From: WTGJ01 sp965237765
GTDB lineage: Bacteria > Chloroflexota > Anaerolineae > Aggregatilineales > Phototrophicaceae
Reading direction: 5' to 3'
DNA length: 64,000 bases
Assembly: GCA_965237765.1 (NCBI GenBank)
Contig: OZ250157.1
Coordinates: 930,001 to 994,000 of the forward strand
Of this stretch, positions 44,222 through 53,253 are shown piece after piece; the first letter of the stretch is position 1, and each line of letters starts with the position of its first letter. The position numbers and the translations under genes were made by a program. Under the pieces are notes generated by a model. It searched no databases. It saw nothing but the letters and a program-made list of their open reading frames with translations, and had not been told where the DNA came from.

Positions 44222-46454
44222 GCTTCCTTGCATCCTGGCTCTGCTCGCACTGGCCACTGGCTGCGCAGCCATCGGCGGCGGGAGCGAAGGCAGCGCGCTG
44301 CCCATCGCCGCCAGCGACCGCCGTTCACCCGAGCGCATCCTGCGCGATTTCCTGGATGCCTGGGCACCATCGGATACAGACGCCGGTGCGGCCACAGACT
44401 ACGGCGCGATGTACACCCTCATCGCGCCGCAATCGCAATCGCTCTACCCACGTGCGGATTTCCAGGCGCAATATGAAGAGGTCGCGCTGGAGCTGGGCCT
44501 CGAGGGCATACACTATAGTCTGGGCGAAACGACGATCCAGGGCGCGGCAGCCAGCATCAATTATGACCTGACGCTGCGGACGACTGGCTTTGGTGAAATC
44601 ACCGATTCAGACCGCCGCGCGCGTTTCCTGCAAGTCGCCGGTGAGGGCTGGCGCCTGGCCTGGTCCACGCAGGATATCCTCGCCGGCCTGGCGGGCAACG
44701 CCAGCATCCAACTCCGCAGCAGCCGTGGGGCGCGCGCGAATATCTACGATTACCTGGGGCGGCCGCTCGTCGAGAAAGGCGGCCAGGTAACCACCATCTA
44801 CGTGGCCAAAAGCGATATGGGCAACGAGGCCGATTGCGCCGTTACGTTGGCGCGCGCCACCCGCCGGAGCGTCTCGGCCATCGAGCAGCTCTTCATCGGT
44901 TGGGCGCCGGAGACCTATTTCTACGTCGGCGAAATCGACCCCGAAGCCTGGGACCCGGCGCTACAGAACGATTGCGGCGCGGGCAATAATGGCTATACCA
45001 ACACGCGGCCGAAGCGCGCTTATTACGGCCACGGCGCTGCCACGCATGTCACCGGCTACATCGGCCCGGTAACCACTCAACGCCTCGCCTATTGGGAAGA
45101 GCGCGGTTTGAGCGCCAGCGCCATCGTCGGCCGCGTCGGCCTGGAATTCTACTACGACAATTACCTGGGCGGCTCGCCACAACGCGAGCTGCGCATTGTC
45201 GAGCCGGGCGGCACCGTCCTGCGTGAGTTGGCCGGCAGCGCCGGCACGCCCGCCTCTCCCCTCACCCTCACCATCGACCGCGAGCTGCAGGTCATCGTCG
45301 CGCAAGCCATCGCCGACGCCTATAACGCCGCCGCCAATCATTGGGGCAGCGTCGCCTTTGGCGCCGCGGCCGTCGTACTGGACGTGAATACCGGCGCCAT
45401 CCGCGCGCTGGTCAGCTGGCCGAGCTTCGACCCCGGCATCTTCAACACCAGCGAAAGCGCCGCGCCCTTGCGCTTCGTCACCAATCTGACCACATCCACC
45501 CGCCAGCCAACCGTAGACCGCAGCACCCGCCAGGTCGCGCCCGGTTCTATCTATAAAATCATCACCACCGCGGCCATCGCCGAAGAAGCGCTCGTCGCCG
45601 ACAGCGCCATCTTCCAATGCGAACACTCCTGGGATGGCACCCGCTACGGCGACACGGTCGGCACGCGCTATGATTGGACCTACGCCGACGAACTACCGCC
45701 GACCGGCCCCATCACGCTCAGCCAGGCGCTCACCGCTTCTTGCGACCCCTTCTTCTATGAATACGGCGCCCAACTCTTCTGGCGGGGGGCGAATCTGCTC
45801 GTGGAATATGCAGAACGCTTCGGCCTCGGCGCGCGCACGGGCTATGACGATTTCCTCAGCGCGGTCGAAGATTTCGGCAACAACGCGCCACCTGCCGCTG
45901 CCGCCGCCGCCATCAACAACGCCATCGGCCAGGGCGACGTGCAGCTCACGCCGCTGCAGATGGCCCAGGCCGTCGCCGCCATCGCCAACAGCGGCACGCT
46001 CGTGCAGCCCTACCTGGTGCAGCGCATCGGTGGCATGGATGGCGCGCCGCTCGCGCACGAATACGAAGCACCGGAACCGCGCTCCCTCGGCCTCAGCGAC
46101 GCGACGATCGCCACCGTCCAGCGCGGCATGTGCGATGTCGTCACCGACGGCAAATTGGGGACGGCCGCCTGGGTCTTTGCCAGGCTGCGCGACTATAGCC
46201 TCTGCGGCAAAACGGGCACGGCGCAAAGCGCAGGCGCGCCTTATGCCTGGTTCGTCGCCTATACGCCGGCGGAGGATGCCGAATTGGCGCTGGTGGTGAT
46301 GGTGGAGAATTCGCACGAGGGCGCCCTCGTCGCCGCGCCCATCCTGCGCCGCATCCTCGATGACCATTATGGCGCCGCCCGCGCGGATTGGCCGCCACGT
46401 TGGCAGGATGAATACGACGCGCCCACCCTCGGCCCGGGCGGCACAGGCGCCTAG
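44205..46454 (+). CDS. Class B penicillin-binding protein with MecA_N-like domain, lipoprotein-like
   Basis: About 749 residues. A lipoprotein-like signal ends at LALATGC. An NTF2-like MecA_N domain (about 40-160) and a dimerisation region (160-370) precede the transpeptidase. The active-site SxxK is Ser448-Ile-Tyr-Lys451 (APGSIYKI). The KTG motif is Lys669-Thr-Gly-Thr. The SxN position reads Ser512-Cys-Asp514, where Asn is normal. It cross-links peptidoglycan, and by domain layout resembles PBP2a/PBP3-type enzymes; the layout alone does not show beta-lactam resistance. ATG 44205 is preferred over 44184 because GAGGAC precedes it and it gives a clean signal peptide. Confidence 0.85.
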   Translation: MPRAARLPCILALLALATGCAAIGGGSEGSALPIAASDRRSPERILRDFLDAWAPSDTDAGAATDYGAMYTLIAPQSQSLYPRADFQAQYEEVALELGLEGIHYSLGETTIQGAAASINYDLTLRTTGFGEITDSDRRARFLQVAGEGWRLAWSTQDILAGLAGNASIQLRSSRGARANIYDYLGRPLVEKGGQVTTIYVAKSDMGNEADCAVTLARATRRSVSAIEQLFIGWAPETYFYVGEIDPEAWDPALQNDCGAGNNGYTNTRPKRAYYGHGAATHVTGYIGPVTTQRLAYWEERGLSASAIVGRVGLEFYYDNYLGGSPQRELRIVEPGGTVLRELAGSAGTPASPLTLTIDRELQVIVAQAIADAYNAAANHWGSVAFGAAAVVLDVNTGAIRALVSWPSFDPGIFNTSESAAPLRFVTNLTTSTRQPTVDRSTRQVAPGSIYKIITTAAIAEEALVADSAIFQCEHSWDGTRYGDTVGTRYDWTYADELPPTGPITLSQALTASCDPFFYEYGAQLFWRGANLLVEYAERFGLGARTGYDDFLSAVEDFGNNAPPAAAAAAINNAIGQGDVQLTPLQMAQAVAAIANSGTLVQPYLVQRIGGMDGAPLAHEYEAPEPRSLGLSDATIATVQRGMCDVVTDGKLGTAAWVFARLRDYSLCGKTGTAQSAGAPYAWFVAYTPAEDAELALVVMVENSHEGALVAAPILRRILDDHYGAARADWPPRWQDEYDAPTLGPGGTGA

Positions 46455-46478
46455 CGAAGCGTACGCGCTACTGCGGTA

Positions 46479-47513
46479 TCAGCGCTTACGCTTGCCATCC
46501 TCATCATTGTCTCGGCCGCCGAACCAGAGTAGGTTGCGCATCATGCCGCCGGCACTCATGGCCGCGCTCTGGCCGCGCTCTACGGGGTCGAATTGGCCGC
46601 TGTGCCGTTGATTGATCCAGGTTTCGTAGCGCTCGGCGGCGAGGGAGAGCAGCGCCTCCACACCGTCACGATCTTCGCTGCGCAACAAATCGCGCAATTG
46701 CAACAGCACCTGCATGAGCGAATCCAAATGCCGTGTCAGGCTCTCCTGGTTGGCGAGCCAGCTGGCGGCCATCGCGTCCGGGTGTTCATCGAGCAAGTGA
46801 TGGGTGAGCAGGGCAAAAGCCGTATTGGTGAGACGCTGGGTATCGTTCCAGCCACGGGCACTGGCCAGCGCGTGGAAGCTGACGACGCCGAGCACGCTCG
46901 GCAGCAATTCCGTCGCGCTCACCAGGGCGTCATACTCGGCGACGTCGATGAAAGTGGGGCGGGCGCCGAGGATGCGGGCAAAATTCGACGTCAGCTCGAT
47001 CGCCTCGGCCGCACAATCAGCGGCTGGCATCAGGTAGAAGCTGGCGCCATCGAAGAGCGCTTCATCGGCGTAGCGCGTCTCTTCCAGGCCGGCGAAGAGC
47101 AACCGCGCGCTGACCATAGGGCGTCCGCCGACGTGATACACACCCTCACTCAGCTGCCGTTCCGCCCACTCCGCGGCCGGCAATTGCAATAGGGAGAGAT
47201 CGAGCACGACCGCCCCTTCTCGCAGCGTGCCGGCGATATCGCGCAAACTAGCCTCGATCTCGTGGTAGGGCTGCGCGAGGATGACCAGGTCCGCTTCCCG
47301 CGCGGCGCGTTGCGGGCTGCGGGCATTGAGGATATCGGCCGCTTCGTATTCTTTGAGCGCTTCTTTCGTCCCCTGTTGGCGATCATAGCCTTGGATGAGG
47401 AAGTTGTATTTCGCCTTCGGATTGCGGTTATGGCGGCGCAGGGCGAGGGCGATGGAAGCGCCAACCCGCCCCAACCCGACGATGCCGACGCGCACTTCCG
47501 ATTTTTCTGCCAT
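46479..47513 (-). CDS. Prephenate dehydrogenase-like NAD(P)-binding protein
   Basis: Protein of 344 residues. The N-terminal Rossmann domain has GIVGLGRVGASIALALRRH. The layout, with an all-helical C-terminal dimerisation half, resembles TyrA-type prephenate/arogenate dehydrogenases and F420-dependent NADP oxidoreductases. VVLDLSLLQLPAAEWA and VGGRPMVSARLLF fill the TyrA positions, but the usual HPMxG segment is only partly kept (GGRPMVS), so prephenate is not certain. It is the last gene of an S2P-HD-TyrA-like operon, 11 bases after the HD gene. Confidence 0.6.
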   Translation of the reverse strand: MAEKSEVRVGIVGLGRVGASIALALRRHNRNPKAKYNFLIQGYDRQQGTKEALKEYEAADILNARSPQRAAREADLVILAQPYHEIEASLRDIAGTLREGAVVLDLSLLQLPAAEWAERQLSEGVYHVGGRPMVSARLLFAGLEETRYADEALFDGASFYLMPAADCAAEAIELTSNFARILGARPTFIDVAEYDALVSATELLPSVLGVVSFHALASARGWNDTQRLTNTAFALLTHHLLDEHPDAMAASWLANQESLTRHLDSLMQVLLQLRDLLRSEDRDGVEALLSLAAERYETWINQRHSGQFDPVERGQSAAMSAGGMMRNLLWFGGRDNDEDGKRKR

Positions 47514-47524
47514 CTACTTTCTCC

Positions 47525-48085
47525 TTAATGATCTCGGTCGGCCGCTTGCAGGCGCCGCAGCAATTCTCTATCGGGATGTGTGGCCCAACGCGTGACGGGC
47601 GTCTGGTGCTCGGCGATAAGCCAGCAGGTGCATTCCGCAACGCCGGCCGCCGCCGCCATCTCCGCGCCCCAGGCCGGATGTTGGCTCAACACGCGCTGCG
47701 GCCGCCGCCAGAACTCAACCCGCCCACCAGCGCCCCAACGCGCCGCCGCGCGTGGCCAGATATCGCGCAGGAGCACCGCCCAGGTCTTGCCAAATACCGA
47801 GAGCGGGTAGCGCAACTTGCCGACGTCATGCAGCAGGGCGGCGCGGGCCAGCGCGAGCGGCGTTTCGCCCGGCTGCTCGCGCACCGTCGCCAGGACGCGC
47901 AGGGCATGCAGCTGCTCGTCTCGGCGCAATTGGCGAAATAGCGCGAATTGCGCGTCGCTGAGAATGGCGCGGGCCGGCGTCAATTCCAGCGGCAGCAGCG
48001 GCGCTAACAGGGAGCGGATGCCCTGCCGCAACCGCCTCCTCCAATCACGCCGAACGGCGCGCGCGCCCGCGCCAGCGTCCATCAT
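47525..48085 (-). CDS. HD-domain protein
   Basis: Protein of 186 residues with the metal-dependent phosphohydrolase motif ALLHDVGK near residue 85, an upstream His in EQLHALRVL, and downstream His residues in SQHPAWGAEM and AEHQTPV. The substrate, often a nucleotide or cyclic nucleotide, is unknown. It lies 13 bases after the S2P gene and 11 before the TyrA-like gene, all on the minus strand. Confidence 0.75.
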   Translation of the reverse strand: MMDAGAGARAVRRDWRRRLRQGIRSLLAPLLPLELTPARAILSDAQFALFRQLRRDEQLHALRVLATVREQPGETPLALARAALLHDVGKLRYPLSVFGKTWAVLLRDIWPRAAARWGAGGRVEFWRRPQRVLSQHPAWGAEMAAAAGVAECTCWLIAEHQTPVTRWATHPDRELLRRLQAADRDH

Positions 48086-48098
48086 CGTGTGGCTGCGC

Positions 48099-48803
48099 TC
48101 AATGGCCGGTCATCGTGTAGAAGAACAAGATATAATTACCGCGGCCGAGCAGGTTGCGCGCGAGCCAATCCACCGGCTCACCGATGAGCGCGCCGAGCAG
48201 GTTGATGTTCGGCAGCACGAAGCTCAAGATGATGAGGCCGAAGAAGGCATACTGGCTCGTTTGCGCGTGCCGCTGCCATTCGTAGGCGAGCGCCGGCGGC
48301 AGCGCGGCCAACACGATCTGCCAGCCATCCAGCGGATAGAGCGGCAGCAGGTTGAAGACCGCCAGCAGCAGATTCCAATAGACCATCATCAGAATGAGCG
48401 CGCGCAACAATTGGGGCAAAGCGAACAGTTGCGCCGGGCCGAGGATGCCAGCTACCAGCGCGAAGAGCAGCGCCAGCGCCAGATTCGCCAGCGGCCCCGC
48501 CGCCACCGCCGCAAAATAACCCCAGCGCGGGTTGCGCATCCGCCGCGCGTTGATGGGCGCTGAACCGAGGATGCCGAAGCCGATCAGCGCGAACATCAGC
48601 CAGCCAACCCAATTCACATGCACCAGCGGGTTCAGGGTGAGCCGGCCCAGGCGGCGCGGCGTGTCATCACCCATACGGTCGGCGACCAGGCAATGCGCGA
48701 ATTCGTGCGCCGTCATGCCAACGCCGAGCACGAGCAGCATCGCCGCGATCGTCTGCAGAATCGCGTCGGCGCTGAGGTTGGGATCCTGGATGAGTGAGAG
48801 CAA
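48099..48803 (-). CDS. Site-2 protease family (M50) membrane metalloprotease
   Basis: Multi-pass protein of 234 residues. The zinc motif HEFAH is at His33-His37, and the third ligand lies in NLLPLYPLDG, the M50 signature. About five or six hydrophobic segments are present. Members cleave transmembrane segments of regulators or small remnant peptides; no PDZ or CBS domain is attached, and the target is not evident. The start is TTG 48803 with CGGAG eight bases upstream. Confidence 0.85.
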   Translation of the reverse strand: MLSLIQDPNLSADAILQTIAAMLLVLGVGMTAHEFAHCLVADRMGDDTPRRLGRLTLNPLVHVNWVGWLMFALIGFGILGSAPINARRMRNPRWGYFAAVAAGPLANLALALLFALVAGILGPAQLFALPQLLRALILMMVYWNLLLAVFNLLPLYPLDGWQIVLAALPPALAYEWQRHAQTSQYAFFGLIILSFVLPNINLLGALIGEPVDWLARNLLGRGNYILFFYTMTGH

Positions 48804-48880
48804 GCGGTGTCTCCGGGGTTGCTGGCCTACGCATCATTGTAGCATAGCGCCCCACCACATCGGCCCCGCCCCCATGACGC

Positions 48881-48886
48881 TATAAT
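48881..48886 (+). promoter_or_regulatory. -10 box for leaderless DUF951 mRNA
   Basis: A perfect TATAAT seven bases before ATG 48894. No Shine-Dalgarno sequence fits between them, so the message is probably leaderless. Confidence 0.5.
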
Positions 48887-48893
48887 AGGGACG

Positions 48894-49109
48894 ATGAGCA
48901 GCTGGGGAATTGGGGATTGCGTGCGGATGCGGAAGCGCCACCCTTGCGGCGAAGACCGCTGGCGCATCTATCGTGTCGGCGCCGATATCGGTTTGCGCTG
49001 TTGCGGCTGTGGGCGGCGCGTATTATTGCCGCGCGCGCGCTTCCTGCGCGGTATGCGGGAGGCGCTGCCCTCCCACGCTAACGAGAGCGGCCAGACTTGC
49101 GCGTCCTGA
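48894..49109 (+). CDS. DUF951 family protein
   Basis: A 71-residue protein. VRMRKRHPCGEDRWRIYRVG, ADIGLRCCGCGRRVLLPR and RARF match the DUF951 pattern (GDxVxxKKxHPCG, then GADIGLKCxGCGRRVML). Three to four Cys probably bind zinc. The function of the family is unknown; it occurs mostly in Gram-positive bacteria and Chloroflexota. The 3' end overlaps the glycosyltransferase start by 13 bases. Confidence 0.85.
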   Translation: MSSWGIGDCVRMRKRHPCGEDRWRIYRVGADIGLRCCGCGRRVLLPRARFLRGMREALPSHANESGQTCAS

Positions 49110-50224
49110 TCATGATGTCGCGCACCGGTGGCGGCCATGTTGCCGCGGCTGAGGCGCTAACGGAGGCGCTCGAAACCCGTTATGGCACCAGTTGCCAGGT
49201 GACGCAACTGGATGTCTTCACCGAATACATGCGCTACCCATTCAACCGACAGCCGCAGATTTACGCCCAATGGGTGCGGCGGGCCGCCTGGCTCTACGGC
49301 GCCTACTTCGCCTTCTGGAACCTGCCGCTGCTGCACCGCCTCGGCGTGCACCTCTTATACCAACCGAACCGCTCCTGCCTGCGCGCCCTCTTCGCCGAGC
49401 GGCCGGCTGATGTCTATGTGAGCGTGCACGCGGCGATATCCGGCCCGGTCCTGCTTGCCGCGCCGCGCGGCCCGCAGCGTCCCGCTTTCCTCGCCGTCGG
49501 CGTCGACCTGATCTCCGCGCACCGCACCTGGTTCGATGAGGGATTGGATGCTTGTGTGATGCCGACCGAGCAAGCGTTCGCCCGCGGCCGGCGCTATGGT
49601 ATGGCGCCGCCGAAATTGCACTGCCTCGGCCTGCCCATCCGCCCCTCCTTCGTCGCCGCGCTGACGGATCAAGCCACCGCGCGGGCGCGGCTCGGCTGGC
49701 CGCAGGAGGGCGCGGTCGTCCTGCTCATGAGCGGTGATGGCGGTTTCGGCCCGGTCTACCAGACCGTCTGCGCGCTGGATGAGGCGCAGCTGGGCTGCCA
49801 GCTGGCCGTCGTCACCGGGCACAACCGCGCACTGGAACGAAAGCTGCGCGCCCACCAGTGGCGAGGACCGACGCATATCTGCGGCTATGCGGAAGATATG
49901 GCCCTGCGCATGTCCGCCGCCGATATGCTGGTGAGCAAAGCTGGCTCCCTGACCATCGGCGAGGCCTGCGTGGCCGGCCTGCCGATGATCCTGACCCACA
50001 GCATCCCCGGGCAAGAGAGCGGCAACACGGCCTATATCGAGGCGGAAGGCGCTGGCGCCGGCACGCGCGATGTCCTGAGCACGGTGGCGACGGTGCGAGA
50101 TTGGTTGGCAGATCAGGAAGGCCTGCGCCAACGCGCTGCGCGCGCGCGCAGCCTGGGCACACCCAACGCCGCCCACGATATTGCTCAACTGATCGGCGAA
50201 TTGGGCGGCGGCGCAGCAACTTAA
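49097..50224 (+). CDS. MGDG synthase-like glycolipid glycosyltransferase (GT28)
   Basis: Glycosyltransferase of 375 residues, GT-B fold. The N-terminal acceptor domain begins with SRTGGGHVAAAEALTEAL, as in monogalactosyl- and diglucosyl-diacylglycerol synthases. The C-terminal donor-binding part has ADMLVSKAGSLTIGEACVAG, then PMILTHSIPGQESGN. It probably adds a sugar to diacylglycerol to make a membrane glycolipid. The start is TTG 49097, overlapping the end of the DUF951 gene, which suggests coupled translation. Confidence 0.78.
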   Translation: MRVLIMMSRTGGGHVAAAEALTEALETRYGTSCQVTQLDVFTEYMRYPFNRQPQIYAQWVRRAAWLYGAYFAFWNLPLLHRLGVHLLYQPNRSCLRALFAERPADVYVSVHAAISGPVLLAAPRGPQRPAFLAVGVDLISAHRTWFDEGLDACVMPTEQAFARGRRYGMAPPKLHCLGLPIRPSFVAALTDQATARARLGWPQEGAVVLLMSGDGGFGPVYQTVCALDEAQLGCQLAVVTGHNRALERKLRAHQWRGPTHICGYAEDMALRMSAADMLVSKAGSLTIGEACVAGLPMILTHSIPGQESGNTAYIEAEGAGAGTRDVLSTVATVRDWLADQEGLRQRAARARSLGTPNAAHDIAQLIGELGGGAAT

Positions 50225-50250
50225 GCGGCGCGCTTTCGTAATCTACAGGA

Positions 50251-50344
50251 CGGGAGTGAATGGGAGTCGAACCCACCGTCGCCTGCTGAACAACCGACCA
50301 CCGGTTTTGAAGACCGGGGCATCCACCGGGATACATTCACCCCC
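50251..50344 (-). tRNA. selC: tRNA-Sec (TCA), selenocysteine tRNA
   Basis: A 94-base tRNA on the minus strand. The 8-bp acceptor stem pairs GGGGGTGA (50344-50337) with TCACTCCC (50259-50252), with one G-U pair; the discriminator is G (50251). The D arm has six base pairs (GTATCC with GGATGC) closed by a four-base CGGT loop, the hallmark of bacterial tRNA-Sec. The anticodon stem CCGGT/ACCGG encloses CTTCAAA, giving anticodon TCA (50310-50308). A 24-base variable arm and a normal T arm (GTGGG TTCGACT CCCAT) follow. The anticodon reads UGA as selenocysteine. It agrees with the UGA-containing redoxin gene at 59142-60617. Confidence 0.95.
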
Positions 50345-50350
50345 AACAGC

Positions 50351-50358
50351 AGTATACT
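50351..50358. promoter_or_regulatory. Shared palindromic -10 (AGTATACT) for selC and the M16 peptidase
   Basis: The palindrome gives TATACT on both strands. On the minus strand it lies seven bases before the selC 5' end, with TTGCCG 18 bases further upstream as a possible -35. On the plus strand it could serve the peptidase gene at 50398, which also has an AAAGGGA ribosome binding site. Confidence 0.5.
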
Positions 50359-50397
50359 GGCCGCCGGACAACTGCGGCAATGGAAAGGGAATCTGAC

Positions 50398-53253
50398 ATG
50401 AAGTCTACTGTGCGAGTGCGACTGTGCGCGCTTCTGCTCATCGCTTTCACCTTCGTCGGCAGCGTCGCTCAGGCACAGGACGAATTGGATTGGGAGGGCA
50501 CACTGCCCCTCACCACCGATGTGCGCTACGGCGTCCTGGCAAATGGGCTCACCTTCTATATCCAGCATCACGAGCAGCCCGCCGCACGCGCCGATATGCA
50601 GCTCGTCTTGCGCGTTGGCGCCCTGCAAGAGACAGAAGCGCAGCTCGGCCTCGCCCATTACCTCGAGCACATGATGTTCAATGGCACGGAGCGCTTCCCC
50701 GCCAATGATCTCATCGATTATTTCGAGCGCAACGGCATGCAATTCGGCCCCGACGTCAACGCCTTCACCGGCCATGACGTGACCGCCTACCTGCTCAGCG
50801 TGAATTCCGCCGACCCCGAACTCTACGACACTGCTTACGACGTGCTGCTCGATTGGGCGGCAAACGCCACGCTCGACCCCACCGAGGTCGAGAAAGAAGC
50901 CGGCGTCGTCATCGAGGAATGGCGCCAGCGCCAGCAGAACGCCTCCGGCCGCATCAACGAGCAAGCCCTCCCTCTCGTCTATGGTGAAGATTCGCGCTAT
51001 ATCACGCGCGACGTCATCGGCGGCGATATGAGCATCGTCGAGAGCGCGCCGGTCGCCGAGCTGCGCTCCTTCTACGAAACCTGGTACCGCCCCGAATTGA
51101 TGGCCGTCATCGTCGTCGGTGATATCGACGTGGATGACGCCGAAGCGCGCATCCGCGAGCATTTCGGGCCCCTACAAAATCTTCCCGACGCGCCCCTGCC
51201 ACAGGAATACGACATCGCGTCGCATGACGAAACGCGCATCGGTATCATCACCGACCCAGAATATCCCGCCACCAGCACACAACTGCTGCGCAAAGTCGTC
51301 GGCGGTGGCCTCGTAACTATCGGCGATTATCGCGATTCCCTGCGTGACAGCCTATTTTACGCCATGCTGGGCGAGCGCCTGGAAGAACGGCAGCGTCAGG
51401 CGGACGCGCCCTTCCTGTATGCCACGGCCTTTGGCGGCAGCACCATTGCCAACATACAACTCCATGGCTTCAATACCGGCAGCAGCGAGGATGGCGTGCT
51501 CGCCGCGCTCTCCGCCGTGCTGGATGAGATCGAGCGCGTGCGGCGCGATGGCTTCACCGAAGGCGAGCTGGCCGACGCCAAAGCGAACCTGCAACAAGCC
51601 TACGACAACGCTCTCGACGAGCGTGAATTTCGCTCCAACAGTTCCATCGCCAACGAATACCGCCGCCATTTCCTCACCGACGAAATCTCCCCTGGTATCG
51701 AGGTCGAGCTGGAGCTGCTGGCGGAAATCCTGCCGCAACTGACGCTGGCGACGATGGGCGAGCTGGCCGATATCCTGCTGCAAGAAGAAGACCGCGTCCT
51801 GCTCGTGCTGGCGCCGGAGCGCGCGCTCGACGAGCTACCCAGTGAAGACGAGCTGCGCGCCGAGTTGGGCGCGCGCCGCGATGTCGCCGAATATGAGGAA
51901 GTGGAAGCGGTCGATTCGCTGCTGGAGACAGCACCAGACGCCGCCGCCATCGTCGCTGAGCGCGCCATCGAGGGGGCGGAATGGCCGCTCACCGAATGGA
52001 CCTTCGCCAACGGCGTGCGCCTCTTGCTAATGCCGACGGACCTGGCCGAAAACGAAGTCCTGCTGGCAGGACTGAGCCCCGGCGGCAGCTCCCTGCTCAG
52101 CGACGAGGAGTACATAGGCGGCACCTTCACCAACAGCATCGTACACCAGAGCGGCGTCGGCGCGCTGAGCCAAGACCAGTTGGAGCGCTACCTGAGCGGG
52201 CGGCATGTCGGCGTCAGCATCTACCTCACCAGCACGCACGAAGCCGTCAGCGGCGGCGCCAACAACGACGAGCTCGAATCGCTCTTCCAACTCCTCTACC
52301 TCTATTTCACGCAGCCACAACTGGACGAGGGCGCCTTCGAAGCGGCCCGCGCCCGCCAGATCGTCGCCCTGGAAAATCGCGACCTGAACCCCATCGTCGC
52401 CCTCACCGACGCCATCAACGAACTGGTCTCCGAAGGCGATTCCCCGCGGGACCGCCCGGCCACTATCGAAGAGATGGAAGCCTTGGAGGCCGAGGCCGCT
52501 TTCGCCAGTTGGCGCGCGCGCTGGGCTGAGACGGGCGATTTCGCCTTCGCCCTCGTCGGCAGCTTCGCGCCGGCTGCTGTCCGTGAGCTGGCACAGCGCT
52601 ACCTCGGCAACCTGCCCACCAGCGGCGCGACCGAAGCGTGGATCGACCACGACCCGCCCTTCCCGGACGAACTCCGCGAGCGCGATGTCTACGCCGGGCT
52701 GGAAGAGCAGGTCATCTTCGTGCTCGCCTACGGTGGCGAATTCGCGGGCAATGAAGAAGACGCTGCCGCCTTGAGCGCCCTGGGCGCCATCATCCGCATG
52801 CGCGCCACTGAAACCCTGCGCGAAGAACTGAGCGGCACCTATTCGCCCTACGCCGTCGCCTCGATTACCAAAATCCCCAAACCCAGTTTCATCCTGCAAA
52901 CCTTCTTCTTCTCCAACCCCACGAAATACGAAGATCTGCGCGCGGCCACCTTCGCCATCCTGAACGACCTGCGCGAGAACGGCCCGACAGAAGAAGAAGT
53001 AGAGGGCGCGCGCGCTCAGCAGCTGACCAACCTGGAAGAGGCGCGCGAGGAAAACGGCTATTGGCTCGGGGCGCTGCAAGCGGTGCTCCGCGGCACAGAG
53101 AGCGATTACGGTCACACCGCAGGCGCCGCGGCGCTCTGGGAGGGCCTGACCGCCGCCGCCATCCAGGAGCAGGCGGAAGCCGTCTTCAGCCGCGAAGGAT
53201 ACATCCGAGTGACGCTCTTCCCCGAGGCGCTGGCCCCAACCGACGAGGAATAG
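50398..53253 (+). CDS. Exported M16 family zinc metallopeptidase
   Basis: About 951 residues with a signal peptide (LCALLLIAFTFVGSVAQAQ). The zinc motif HxxEH is His87-Tyr-Leu-Glu90-His91 (GLAHYLEHMMFNGTERF), followed by FGPDVNAFTGHD as in PqqL-type proteases and a distal Glu after EVEKEAGVVIEEW. The C-terminal half is a second M16 unit without the zinc motif, as usual for full-length members. It should degrade peptides outside the membrane. ATG 50398 is chosen for the signal peptide and the AAAGGGA site; an in-frame ATG lies at 50380. Confidence 0.88.
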   Translation: MKSTVRVRLCALLLIAFTFVGSVAQAQDELDWEGTLPLTTDVRYGVLANGLTFYIQHHEQPAARADMQLVLRVGALQETEAQLGLAHYLEHMMFNGTERFPANDLIDYFERNGMQFGPDVNAFTGHDVTAYLLSVNSADPELYDTAYDVLLDWAANATLDPTEVEKEAGVVIEEWRQRQQNASGRINEQALPLVYGEDSRYITRDVIGGDMSIVESAPVAELRSFYETWYRPELMAVIVVGDIDVDDAEARIREHFGPLQNLPDAPLPQEYDIASHDETRIGIITDPEYPATSTQLLRKVVGGGLVTIGDYRDSLRDSLFYAMLGERLEERQRQADAPFLYATAFGGSTIANIQLHGFNTGSSEDGVLAALSAVLDEIERVRRDGFTEGELADAKANLQQAYDNALDEREFRSNSSIANEYRRHFLTDEISPGIEVELELLAEILPQLTLATMGELADILLQEEDRVLLVLAPERALDELPSEDELRAELGARRDVAEYEEVEAVDSLLETAPDAAAIVAERAIEGAEWPLTEWTFANGVRLLLMPTDLAENEVLLAGLSPGGSSLLSDEEYIGGTFTNSIVHQSGVGALSQDQLERYLSGRHVGVSIYLTSTHEAVSGGANNDELESLFQLLYLYFTQPQLDEGAFEAARARQIVALENRDLNPIVALTDAINELVSEGDSPRDRPATIEEMEALEAEAAFASWRARWAETGDFAFALVGSFAPAAVRELAQRYLGNLPTSGATEAWIDHDPPFPDELRERDVYAGLEEQVIFVLAYGGEFAGNEEDAAALSALGAIIRMRATETLREELSGTYSPYAVASITKIPKPSFILQTFFFSNPTKYEDLRAATFAILNDLRENGPTEEEVEGARAQQLTNLEEAREENGYWLGALQAVLRGTESDYGHTAGAAALWEGLTAAAIQEQAEAVFSREGYIRVTLFPEALAPTDEE

